Below are positions 1-7,545 of a stretch of DNA of 33,316 nt, in pieces (positions within the stretch are counted from its first letter, which is position 1; every line of letters starts with the position of its first letter). The DNA lies in the NCBI RefSeq assembly GCF_022748595.1, contig NZ_JALDSX010000039.1, positions 1 to 33,316 on the forward strand, read 5' to 3'. The translations under genes were made by a program, and so were the position numbers. This stretch comes from Brevibacterium sp. ZH18 (GTDB lineage Bacteria; Actinomycetota; Actinomycetes; Actinomycetales; Brevibacteriaceae). Below the pieces are notes generated by a model. The model worked only from the letters and a program-made list of their open reading frames with translations. It ran no database searches and was not told the origin of the DNA.

Positions 1-47
1 AGTCTCACGACTGCCGCCCAACTGATTTGGCACCGCCGATTAGGTAC

Positions 48-53
48 TAGACT
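48..53 (+). promoter_or_regulatory. Probable -10 element for the thrS operon
   Basis: TAGACT lies 43 bases before the thrS start codon. A -35-like TTGGCA sits at 27-32, but the 15-base spacing is short. The same TAGACT hexamer appears upstream of yebC and the MBL gene. Inferred from pattern only. Confidence 0.4.
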
Positions 54-96
54 CTAAGGGCGAAGTGTCCTCACAACAGACGAATGGAGAAGATCA

Positions 97-2103
97 GTGG
101 CAGACAGCATTGACTGCGCGGGTGACAGCATTCCTTGGAAACAGGGTCTGACCGGCACGGAGATCTTCTCCACGGACCGCACGGTCGTTGCAATGTGGCT
201 CAACGGCGAGCCGGCAGATCTCAGCCGCGAGCTCGCAGTCGATGACTCCATCGCGCCCATCACGATCGATTCTCCGGCAGGGCTCGACATCCTGCGCCAC
301 TCGGCCGCACACGTCACCGCTCAGGCCGTTCAGGACCTGTTCCCTGACGCGAAGCTCGGCATCGGGCCCTACATCACCGACGGATACTACTTCGACTTCG
401 ATGTGGCCGAGCCCTTCACCCCCGAAGACCTCAAGGCGATCCAGAAGAAGGCCGCCCAGATCGTGAAGTCCGGTCAGACCTTCAACCGCGTCGTCGTCAC
501 CGAGGACGAGGCGAAGGCGCGGATGGCGAACGAGCCCTACAAGCTCGAACTCATCTCCGACAAGGGTGCAGGCTCAGACGACTCAGCGTCCGTCGAGGTC
601 GGTGCCGGTGAGCTCACCGTCTACGAGAACCTCGACCGCAAGGGCGAAATCGTGTGGCAGGATCTCTGCCGCGGACCGCACCTGCCCACCACCAAACTGA
701 TCGGCAACGGATTCGCCGTCACCCGCTCCTCGGCGGCCTATTGGCGCGGAGACCAGGCTAATGCGAGCCTGCAGCGTGTCTACGGCACGGCCTGGGCCTC
801 GAAAGAGGATCTCAAAGCCCACCAGGATCGCCTCGCCGAGGCTGAGCGTCGTGACCACCGCAAGCTCGGTGCCGAACTCGACCTGTTCTCGTTCCCTGAG
901 GAGCTCGGCTCCGGCCTTCCCGTATTCCACCCCAAGGGCGGAGTCATCAAGCGCGAGATGGAGGACTACGTCCGCGCCCGCCACATCGAGGAGGGCTTCG
1001 AGTACGTCGGCACGCCGCACATCTCGAAGGAGGCCCTCTACTACACCTCCGGGCATCTGCCGTACTACGGCGAGAACATGTTCCCCGCGATGTCTGTCGA
1101 CGAAGTCCGCGATGAGAGCGGTGCGATCGTCAAGGAGGGCACCCCGTACCGCCTCAAGGCGATGAACTGCCCGATGCACAACCTCATCTTCCGCTCACGT
1201 GGCCGCTCATACCGCGAGCTTCCGCTGCGCCTGTTCGAGTTCGGCACCGTCTACCGCGATGAGGCCTCTGGCGTCGTCCACGGCCTGACCCGCGTGCGCG
1301 CCCTGACGCAGGACGATTCCCACTCCTATGTGGCTCAGGAGGACGCTGCGAAGGAGATCCGTCACCTGCTCGAGTTCGTCCTCAGCCTGCTGCGCGATTT
1401 CGGACTCGACGACTTCTACCTCGAACTCTCGACTCGGGACGAGGACGGGAAGAAGAAGGACAAGTTCATCGGCTCCGATGAGCAGTGGGCAGAAGCCACG
1501 CAGGTCCTCGAAGAGGTCGCGCTGGAGACCGGTCTCGAGCTGGTCCCCGATCCCGGCGGAGCGGCGTTCTATGGACCCAAGGTCTCCGTTCAGGCACGCG
1601 ATGCCATCGGCCGCACCTGGCAGATGTCGACCGTGCAGCTCGACTTCAACCAGCCCGAGCGCTTCGGGCTGGAATATCAGGCCGCCGACGGCACCCGCAA
1701 GCAGCCGGTGATGATCCACTCGGCGAAATTCGGGTCCATCGAACGGTTCATGGGTGTGCTCATCGAACACTATGCGGGTGCGTTCCCCGTCTGGCTGGCG
1801 CCGGTCCAGGTCACCTGCATCCCCGTGGCTGAGGAATTCAACGACTACCTCGCCGAGGTGGCCGCGCAGCTCAAGGCCGCCGGCGTTCGCGTCGAGATCG
1901 ACGACAGCGACGATCGGTTCCCGAAGAAGATTCGCAACGCTTCGAAGTCGAAGGTGCCCTTCGTGCTCATCGCCGGTGGGGAGGATCGCGACGCGAATGC
2001 CGTGTCGTTCCGTTTCCGCAACGGAGAGCAGGACAACGGCGTATCCGTCGCCGAGGCGGTCACTCGGATCGTCGAATCCATCGAAACCAAGGCCCAGGTA
2101 TGA
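97..2103 (+). CDS. thrS: Threonyl-tRNA synthetase
   Basis: Charges tRNA-Thr with threonine in the cytoplasm and should edit Ser-tRNA-Thr. The 668-residue length is normal for a bacterial ThrRS. An N-terminal TGS domain (about residues 27-90) leads into the editing domain, where HSAAHV is the typical HxxxH motif. The class II catalytic core follows, with the zinc/active-site region [14 protein letters not shown] and motif 2 near [13 protein letters not shown]. The C-terminal anticodon-binding domain includes [13 protein letters not shown]. The GTG start at 97 is preceded by GGAGAAG at 85-91, a good ribosome binding site. Its stop overlaps the HIT gene start (ATGA), so the two are probably translationally coupled. 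thrS followed by a HIT gene is a conserved actinobacterial pair. Confidence 0.97.
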   Translation: MADSIDCAGDSIPWKQGLTGTEIFSTDRTVVAMWLNGEPADLSRELAVDDSIAPITIDSPAGLDILRHSAAHVTAQAVQDLFPDAKLGIGPYITDGYYFDFDVAEPFTPEDLKAIQKKAAQIVKSGQTFNRVVVTEDEAKARMANEPYKLELISDKGAGSDDSASVEVGAGELTVYENLDRKGEIVWQDLCRGPHLPTTKLIGNGFAVTRSSAAYWRGDQANASLQRVYGTAWASKEDLKAHQDRLAEAERRDHRKLGAELDLFSFPEELGSGLPVFHPKGGVIKREMEDYVRARHIEEGFEYVGTPHISKEALYYTSGHLPYYGENMFPAMSVDEVRDESGAIVKEGTPYRLKAMNCPMHNLIFRSRGRSYRELPLRLFEFGTVYRDEASGVVHGLTRVRALTQDDSHSYVAQEDAAKEIRHLLEFVLSLLRDFGLDDFYLELSTRDEDGKKKDKFIGSDEQWAEATQVLEEVALETGLELVPDPGGAAFYGPKVSVQARDAIGRTWQMSTVQLDFNQPERFGLEYQAADGTRKQPVMIHSAKFGSIERFMGVLIEHYAGAFPVWLAPVQVTCIPVAEEFNDYLAEVAAQLKAAGVRVEIDDSDDRFPKKIRNASKSKVPFVLIAGGEDRDANAVSFRFRNGEQDNGVSVAEAVTRIVESIETKAQV

Positions 2104-2699
2104 CGCAGGCCCCACACAACCACCTCGGCGAGGGTAGCTCCGATCAACCCGGAAGCATGCCCGAACCCGAGGCGGCTGCGGGCTTCCCGGGGGAGCCTGA
2201 TGGCTTCCAACGGCTGTGGACACCGCATCGGATGGTCTACATCGGCGGACAGGACAAGCCCAAGGACTCCGGAGTCTCCGAATGCCCGTTCTGCACGGCG
2301 CCGACGAAGTCCGATGAGCAGGGCCTCATCGTTGCCCGCGGTGAAGAGGTGTACGCGGTGCTCAACCTGTACCCGTACAACCCAGGTCACCTCCTCATCT
2401 GCCCCTATCGTCACGTCGCGGACTACACGGATCTGACTGATTCGGAGACGGCGGAGCTCGCCCGCTTCTCGCAGAAGGCGATGACCGTGATTCGCGCCGT
2501 ATCGTCCCCGGACGGCTTCAATCTGGGAATGAATCAAGGACCCGTGGCAGGTGCCGGAATCGCCGCGCACCTCCATCAGCACATTGTGCCCAGATGGGGC
2601 GGGGACTCGAACTTCCTGCCCGTCGTGGCACAGACCAAAGCTCTGCCTCAGGTGCACGCCGACGTGCAGGCAGCGCTGTCAAAGGAATGGAACAGATGA
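2100..2699 (+). CDS. HIT-family hydrolase/phosphorylase (Ap4A phosphorylase-like)
   Basis: Histidine-triad protein of 199 residues, probably acting on dinucleoside polyphosphates such as Ap4A. The triad [10 protein letters not shown] lies at residues 157-166 (H157, H159, H161), and a CPFC zinc-type motif lies at 62-65. The N-terminal 35 residues are a variable acidic extension. In Mycobacterium the gene next to thrS (Rv2613c) encodes an Ap4A phosphorylase, which supports this role because aminoacyl-tRNA synthetases generate Ap4A. The start overlaps the thrS stop by four bases, and its own stop overlaps the next start in the same ATGA fashion. The exact substrate is inference. Confidence 0.9.
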   Translation: MTQAPHNHLGEGSSDQPGSMPEPEAAAGFPGEPDGFQRLWTPHRMVYIGGQDKPKDSGVSECPFCTAPTKSDEQGLIVARGEEVYAVLNLYPYNPGHLLICPYRHVADYTDLTDSETAELARFSQKAMTVIRAVSSPDGFNLGMNQGPVAGAGIAAHLHQHIVPRWGGDSNFLPVVAQTKALPQVHADVQAALSKEWNR

Positions 2700-4720
2700 A
2701 CCCCGAAGATCTCGACTCCCTGGCCGAGTACTCATCCCCACTGCTGCGCGGCGACGACACGATCATCACGATCACACGACCGGATCAGGAGTCGAACAGC
2801 TATCTCTCGCAGCTGTTCGCCCTCGGCGATGGGAAGTCGACGCGGCTGACCCACAACTGGCGTGACTTCGCGCCCGAGGTCCGATCCCAGTGGTCGGGGT
2901 ATCTGAGTGCAGCGAAGAAGGAAGCCCCGCAGCTCTTCGTCGGCCCCACCCTGGAAACGGCCCATCGGATCACCGACAACCACCTCGGCGTCTCGGCATT
3001 CGCTCTCGACGACGAAGGCGCCCGTGCGCTCTACGTCGCCAGAGTCGCCGAACCTGGACGTTACGGCGAGGACGAGGACATCCCGGCGAACGAGGAAGCG
3101 CCGCGACGAATCACCTCGGCGGCGTATCTGAGCAACGGCGTGGGCTATACGAAGGATCGTCCCGCACGGGCCTTCCTCGTCGATCTCGTCGAACCAGGAC
3201 TCGGCAAATCCGGCGTATCCGGCTCCTCAGAGGTGCCCCTTTCGACGCTGCTGGACTCGCCTGATTCCGATGTCCACGATCCGCAGTTCTCTCCCAGCGG
3301 GACCCGGGTCAGCGTGCTCTCCGCGGTCGCACCCGATCACGGTGAACCGGATCTGCGCTCCACCGTGTGGCTGCTCGGTGCAGAGGATCCGACCGCGGTG
3401 AAGCTGCCGCGTATGAGCGTGAACCTGCACCGGTGGCTCGACGACGACACACTTCTGCTCGTCGGCAACGAACTCAACCGGGACGAACTCGACTTCGTCG
3501 CAGCCATGCCCGGGCTTTTCGTCCACGACCTGACGACGGGTTCGACGAGGCGGCTGACCGACTCCGAGACCGTGGCCGTTGCATCCATCCGCCCGCAGGT
3601 CGTCGGGGGAGCGGATGACGGAACTGTCATCGCCGTCGTCGACACCGACGGAGCCTCACGCGCAGTCTCGATCCCGCTGAGCGCACAGGACCTGGAACTC
3701 GACGAACTCGACTTCCTCACGGACGAGACGACCGTGGTCAGCGGATTCCACGTGGTTGAGGACTCTGCAGCTGCTGCAGGCCCCAGCGTCAGCGGTGGCC
3801 TGGTGTACACGGGGGAGACCCCGACCAGTCCAGCAGTCCTCGGCCGGACTCGGATAAGCGGTGACGCACCTCGGACCGGCGAGACGGCCGCGATCGTGAA
3901 AGAGCATCCGGCTCCCGCCAATTCTGTTCTGCCACAGGTGTTGACCGTCGACGGCGAGGGCGGAACGATCACCGGGTGGCTCGCGAAGCCGACCGGCGAG
4001 GGACCGTTCCCGGTCATCCTCAACATCCACGGCGGGCCATTCGCACAGTACACACACGGGTGGTTCGACGAGACCCAGGTGCTCACTTCGGCGGGATATG
4101 CGGTCGTCTATGCAAACCCTCGTGGTTCGGGCGGTCGCACTCATACGTGGGGTGCAGCCGTGCAGGGGAACATGGCAGAACCGGCGATGGCCGACGTCCT
4201 CGCCGTACTCGATCACGCGCTGACGGCGAATTCCGACCTTGATCCGACCCGCCTCGGCGTCGAGGGCGGATCCTACGGGGGCTACCTCACGGCGATGACC
4301 ATCGCCGCCGACCACCGCTTCCGAGCCGCGATCGTCGAACGTGGATACTTGGACCCCGCCAGCTTCGTCGGCACCTCGGACATCGGTCGGTTCTTCACCG
4401 AGGAGTACACGTCCCGCGATCAGGCCGCCATCGAACGTCAGTCGCCTTTGGCCCACGTCTCCCAGGTGCAGACGCCGACGCTTGTCATGCATTCGGAGCT
4501 CGACTTCCGGTGCCCGCTCGAGCAGGCTCAGCAGTACTACGCAGCGCTGCAGCGATCCGGAGTGGACACCGAACTGCTGATCTTCCCGGGGGAGAACCAC
4601 GAGCTCTCGCGCGCCGGCCAGCCCCGACATCGTCGGCAGCGGTTCGAAGCGATCCTCGACTGGTGGGACCAGCACCTGTCTGGAGATGCCCAGCCGACCA
4701 CCACCTCGGCGGTTCGCTGA
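2696..4720 (+). CDS. S9-family prolyl oligopeptidase-like serine peptidase
   Basis: Predicted 674-residue serine peptidase of the S9 (acylaminoacyl-peptidase/DPP-like) group. The first ~400 residues look like a beta-propeller, with repeated blade-type segments such as DPQFSPSGTRVSVLS. The alpha/beta-hydrolase domain begins near GWLAKPTGEGPFPVILNIHGGP. The catalytic triad is visible: Ser526 in GGSYGGYLT, Asp603 in SELDFRCP and His635 in GENHELSR. No signal peptide is seen, so it should be cytoplasmic. I chose ATG 2696 because it overlaps the HIT stop (ATGA) and has AAAGGA about nine bases upstream; a reading frame extends further 5' inside the HIT gene. In Mycobacterium the HIT gene is followed by pgsA and pimA, so this neighbour differs. 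The natural substrate is unknown. Confidence 0.92.
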   Translation: MNPEDLDSLAEYSSPLLRGDDTIITITRPDQESNSYLSQLFALGDGKSTRLTHNWRDFAPEVRSQWSGYLSAAKKEAPQLFVGPTLETAHRITDNHLGVSAFALDDEGARALYVARVAEPGRYGEDEDIPANEEAPRRITSAAYLSNGVGYTKDRPARAFLVDLVEPGLGKSGVSGSSEVPLSTLLDSPDSDVHDPQFSPSGTRVSVLSAVAPDHGEPDLRSTVWLLGAEDPTAVKLPRMSVNLHRWLDDDTLLLVGNELNRDELDFVAAMPGLFVHDLTTGSTRRLTDSETVAVASIRPQVVGGADDGTVIAVVDTDGASRAVSIPLSAQDLELDELDFLTDETTVVSGFHVVEDSAAAAGPSVSGGLVYTGETPTSPAVLGRTRISGDAPRTGETAAIVKEHPAPANSVLPQVLTVDGEGGTITGWLAKPTGEGPFPVILNIHGGPFAQYTHGWFDETQVLTSAGYAVVYANPRGSGGRTHTWGAAVQGNMAEPAMADVLAVLDHALTANSDLDPTRLGVEGGSYGGYLTAMTIAADHRFRAAIVERGYLDPASFVGTSDIGRFFTEEYTSRDQAAIERQSPLAHVSQVQTPTLVMHSELDFRCPLEQAQQYYAALQRSGVDTELLIFPGENHELSRAGQPRHRRQRFEAILDWWDQHLSGDAQPTTTSAVR

Positions 4721-4724
4721 ACTG

Positions 4725-5072
4725 ATGCTCACCACCATCACCGCCACCGAGGCGCTCACCCGACCCCGCGCGCGCTCTGCGCATGCGACTCCGGCATCAC
4801 CAGCACCGAACCTGTGCGCGGCGCCAGCTGCGGTAGCAGTGCCTGGTGCGGGCCGGAATCCCACCGGCAGGGGACGGTTTCGAGAACGATCGGCAGGTCC
4901 GACTTTGCTGTCATTGGTCACATTGGCGGCCGTCAGCTTGGCCGCACTCGCACTTCCCGATATCGTTCTGTCGGTTGCCTTCGTGATCTTGATGATCGCC
5001 TGCGGCTTCACTAGTGTGCAGAGAATTACGTCCGTCCATCGCCGACGCCTGGAGAACCATGAAACCTCGTAA
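4725..5072 (+). CDS. Possible small membrane protein
   Basis: A 115-residue frame begins four bases after the S9 peptidase stop and overlaps the Nudix start by 14 bases, a spacing compatible with an operon. Residues 1-55 are low in hydrophobicity and rich in Ala, Pro and Arg. Residues ~60-98 (LLSLVTLAAVSLAALALP, then DIVLSVAFVILMIACGF) could form two transmembrane helices, followed by a basic tail. No convincing ribosome binding site precedes ATG 4725, and I recognise no family. It could be a real small membrane protein or a chance frame. Confidence 0.4.
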   Translation: MLTTITATEALTRPRARSAHATPASPAPNLCAAPAAVAVPGAGRNPTGRGRFRERSAGPTLLSLVTLAAVSLAALALPDIVLSVAFVILMIACGFTSVQRITSVHRRRLENHETS

Positions 5073-5538
5073 AGCCTCAAGAGTCGTATTACTCAATGAG
5101 CGCGACGAGGTTCTGCTGATTAGGGCTCAGGATCTGCTCAACCCCTCCCACCAGTGGTGGATGACCTGCGGCGGCGGCTCGGAGATGGGGGAGTCCGCGG
5201 CTCAGACCGCTGCGCGCGAACTGGCCGAGGAGACCGGTCTCGAGTGCGAACCCGGAGAGCTCATCGGCCCCCTGGCGATCCGCGACGAGGTCTTCGAATT
5301 CACGGAGAAGTCGCTGCGGCAGCTGGAGACGTACTTCGCCTTCCGCACAACCGAGGACATCGAACTCGAGGACGCCGTCTGGACGGATATCGAGAAGCGC
5401 AGTCTGCTCGAGTTCCGCTGGTGGTCACGCGACGAGCTGATGACCACGACGGACACGATCTACCCGAAGAACCTGCTCAGCCTCATGGACCTCGCGACCA
5501 CGGGATCAGTCCCAGAATCTCCGCTGGTCATCGACTGA
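5059..5538 (+). CDS. Nudix hydrolase
   Basis: A 159-residue Nudix protein, expected to hydrolyse a nucleoside diphosphate linked to another moiety using divalent metal. The Nudix box is complete at residues 39-61, matching Gx5Ex7REUxEExGU, with G39, E45, R53, E54, E57 and E58 in place. ATG 5059 is chosen because GGAGA lies just upstream and MKPRKASRVVLLNERDEVLL is the normal first beta strand; a longer frame from 5014 has no better signal. The substrate (mutagenic nucleotide, NDP-sugar, Ap4A) cannot be read from the sequence, although the nearby HIT gene makes nucleotide clean-up plausible. The 129 bases that follow hold a promoter-like site for yebC. Confidence 0.9.
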   Translation: MKPRKASRVVLLNERDEVLLIRAQDLLNPSHQWWMTCGGGSEMGESAAQTAARELAEETGLECEPGELIGPLAIRDEVFEFTEKSLRQLETYFAFRTTEDIELEDAVWTDIEKRSLLEFRWWSRDELMTTTDTIYPKNLLSLMDLATTGSVPESPLVID

Positions 5539-5630
5539 CTCAGGCTGTGGCCGGGGTCGGGTCGTCGGGTGATCGACCGGGCGATGACGGGCGTCTGCTG
5601 CGGCGTGAACATGACGAGGCGTTGAGCGTA

Positions 5631-5636
5631 TAGACT
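5631..5636 (+). promoter_or_regulatory. Probable -10 element for yebC-ruvC
   Basis: TAGACT, within TATAGACTTTA, lies 32 bases before the yebC start codon. No clear -35 is visible at the usual spacing. Confidence 0.4.
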
Positions 5637-5667
5637 TTAGTGGCTATATCTAGAGGAAGGAACACCA

Positions 5668-6420
5668 GTGTCAGGTCATTCCAAGTGGGCAACGACTAAA
5701 CACAAGAAAGCTGCCATCGATTCGAAGCGGGCAAAGCTCTTTGCCAAGCTGATCAAGAACATCGAGGTTGCGGCTCGCAACGGTGGGCCTGATCTCGATG
5801 GCAACCCGACGCTGTTCGATGCGGTTCAGAAGGCGAAGAAGAACTCGGTTCCCGCCGACAACATCACCCGTGCTGTCAAGCGCGGAGGGGGCCTCGACGG
5901 TTCCGCTGTGAACTACGAGAACATTCTCTACGAAGGCTACGCCGCCGGCGGTGTCGCCCTCCTCATTGAGTGTCTGACCGACAACCGCAACCGTGCGGCT
6001 TCCGAGGTTCGTGTGGCCGTCACGCGCAACGGCGGCACCATGGCAGACCCCGGATCGGTGATGTATAACTTCAACCGCAAGGGCGTCATCGTCGTCCCTG
6101 CTGAGGGCACCGACGAGGACTCGATCGTTCTGGCCACCCTCGAGGCCGGAGCCGAAGAGGTCAAAGACGAAGGCGATACCTTCGAGATCATCTGTGAGGC
6201 CACCGACCTGGTTGCCGTGCGTACAGCACTCGTCGACGCAGGCATCGACTACGACTCGGCAGAGGCGTCGTTCGTGCCCGGCATCGAAGTCAGCTTGGAC
6301 GCGGACACTGCCAGCAAGGTCTTCAATCTCATCGATGCGCTCGAAGACAGCGACGAAGTTCAGAACGTCTACTCCAACGCTGATGTCAGCGACGAGGTTC
6401 TGGCCGAACTCGATTCCTGA
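5668..6420 (+). CDS. yebC: YebC/PmpR-family protein (DUF28)
   Basis: A 250-residue member of the YebC/TACO1 family, associated with transcription regulation and with relief of ribosome stalling at difficult proline stretches. The family start [21 protein letters not shown] is intact, as are the conserved segments [17 protein letters not shown] and [10 protein letters not shown]. The GTG start at 5668 has AGAGGAAGG about seven bases upstream. Its stop overlaps the ruvC start (TGATG). yebC-ruvC linkage is common across bacteria. Full length and undamaged. Confidence 0.96.
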   Translation: MSGHSKWATTKHKKAAIDSKRAKLFAKLIKNIEVAARNGGPDLDGNPTLFDAVQKAKKNSVPADNITRAVKRGGGLDGSAVNYENILYEGYAAGGVALLIECLTDNRNRAASEVRVAVTRNGGTMADPGSVMYNFNRKGVIVVPAEGTDEDSIVLATLEAGAEEVKDEGDTFEIICEATDLVAVRTALVDAGIDYDSAEASFVPGIEVSLDADTASKVFNLIDALEDSDEVQNVYSNADVSDEVLAELDS

Positions 6421-7016
6421 TGAGAATCCTGGGCGTAGATCCCGGCCTGACCAGGTGCGGGCTGGGTGTCATCGACACCCTGCCCGCCCGCAAGGCCACA
6501 ATGGTCGCGGTGGATGTGCTGAGGACTCCGTCCGCGGATTCCGTTGACCTGCGTCTGGGCGCCCTCGCCGAGGCTTTCGACAGTTGGCTGGACACCTACC
6601 GTCCCGATGTCGTGGCCATTGAGCGCGTGTTCGCCCGCAACGATGTCTCGACGATCATGGGCACCGCGCAGGTCTCGGGGCTGACCATGGGCCTGGCGGC
6701 CCGGCGCGGACTGCCGGTGGCGATGCACACGCCCTCGGAGGTCAAGGCGGCTATCACCGGATCGGGGCGTGCGGATAAGAAGCAGGTCACGAACATGGTG
6801 ACCCGGATTCTCCAACTCGACGAACCCCCGAAGCCGGCAGATGCTGCCGATGCTTTGGCAATTGCGATCTGCCATTCGTGGCGCGGAGCGCTGAGCGGGC
6901 AGTCGACGCCCGGCGTGAACAAAGACCTGAATGCGCGCAAGAGCGGCGGTCGAGAAGGCTCCGGGCTGACGAAGGCCCAAGAGCAATGGGCCAAGGCGAT
7001 GCGCAACGCGAAGTAA
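6420..7016 (+). CDS. ruvC: Holliday junction resolvase RuvC
   Basis: A 198-residue endonuclease that cuts four-way junctions made by RecA and moved by RuvAB. The RNase H-like active site is present: Asp7 ([10 protein letters not shown]), Glu68 ([10 protein letters not shown]), and Asp141 with Asp144 ([14 protein letters not shown]). The tail from ~155 is longer and more basic than in E. coli. ruvA and ruvB lie 3 kb downstream, separated from ruvC by a DUF222/HNH gene and repeats, whereas ruvC, ruvA and ruvB are usually adjacent in actinobacteria. The last seven codons and the stop are tandemly duplicated immediately after the gene. Confidence 0.97.
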   Translation: MRILGVDPGLTRCGLGVIDTLPARKATMVAVDVLRTPSADSVDLRLGALAEAFDSWLDTYRPDVVAIERVFARNDVSTIMGTAQVSGLTMGLAARRGLPVAMHTPSEVKAAITGSGRADKKQVTNMVTRILQLDEPPKPADAADALAIAICHSWRGALSGQSTPGVNKDLNARKSGGREGSGLTKAQEQWAKAMRNAK

Positions 7017-7036
7017 GGCGATGCGCAACGCGAAGT
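6993..7036 (+). repeat. Perfect 22-bp tandem duplication across the ruvC stop
   Basis: Bases 6993-7014 and 7015-7036 are identical, 22 bases each and directly adjacent. The ruvC stop TAA (7014-7016) spans the junction. The second copy is outside the coding region, so the protein is not changed. Confidence 0.95.
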
Positions 7037-7133
7037 AGGGAAAACTGCAGCAGCGAAGGCTGAAGCTCGTCTGCCTGCGGACGACTTCCAGATGAGCGAG
7101 CTGGAGTCGAGATGTGTTTGAAGGTCCTACCTA

Positions 7134-7185
7134 CCGAGGCCTCCGCCGGTCGAAGTCATTGCACTTCGGCGGGCGGAGGCCTCGG
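7134..7185 (+). terminator. Long inverted repeat, probable terminator of yebC-ruvC
   Basis: Arms 7134-7156 and 7163-7185 pair over 14 + 6 base pairs with a three-base internal mismatch and a six-base loop. Only TT follows, so a classical U-tract is missing, as is common in high-GC actinobacteria. It could also be a remnant of a mobile-element end. Confidence 0.5.
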
Positions 7186-7196
7186 TTGTGCGCTCC

Positions 7197-7343
7197 GGTG
7201 GGTCCGAAGGCCGAGGTGGGACAGAAGGCCGAGGTGGGATAGAGGCCAAAGGTGGGTCGGAAGGCCAAGAGCCAAAGGTGGGATAGAAGCCAAAGGTGGG
7301 TCAGAAGTCGAAGGTGCGTCAGAAGCCAGAGGTGGGGCGGGCC
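7197..7343 (+). repeat. Degenerate 18-bp minisatellite
   Basis: Seven consecutive units begin with GGTGGG or GGTGCG at 7197, 7215, 7233, 7251, 7277, 7295 and 7313, with a partial eighth unit at 7331. The unit pattern is GGTGGGNNNGAAGCCRAR. All are 18 bases except the fourth, which is 26 because of an internal partial duplication. It lies in the ruvC to DUF222 gap. Confidence 0.9.
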
Positions 7344-7545
7344 AACTGGTTGGTGGGCCACCTTCTCGGCTGAGGCGCGATGCTGGAAGGCATGAGATGT
7401 GAACAGACTCCCAGCAGTTCAGGTACCACCACCGCCTCGCCAAATAATAGAAAGAAATAGAACAGAACTATGTACTTGAGGTTGATTGGGGAGTAGAATC
7501 GGGTTAATCGAACAACAGCGAAGTTGACGAACGGACACCGAGGCA

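Larger units (their letters stand above)
7017..7545. other. Gene-free interval between ruvC and the DUF222/HNH gene
   Basis: These 529 bases contain the second copy of the ruvC-end duplication, the 7134-7185 hairpin and the 18-bp minisatellite. From about 7435 to 7500 there is an AT-rich stretch ending in TAGAAT at 7494, a possible -10 for the next gene. Short frames cross the minisatellite on both strands but consist of repeat translation and look spurious. Confidence 0.7.

Noticed and set aside
1207..2223. Long open frame opposite thrS (338 codons)
   Set aside because: It is fully antisense to a well-conserved synthetase gene and shows no family motifs; high-GC coding DNA commonly leaves such frames open.
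3656..5080. 474-codon minus-strand frame opposite the S9 peptidase and Nudix genes
   Set aside because: The plus strand has clear catalytic motifs over the same DNA, and the minus frame looks like composition-driven chance.
7134..7185. Riboswitch or structured RNA
   Set aside because: It is a simple long hairpin after the ruvC gene with no multi-stem architecture or downstream metabolic gene.
7197..7343. CRISPR array
   Set aside because: Units are 18 bases and contiguous with no unique spacers; no cas genes are present.
7112..7402. Plus- and minus-strand frames across the 18-bp minisatellite
   Set aside because: They are translations of the DNA repeat, broken by the 26-base unit, with no ribosome binding site.
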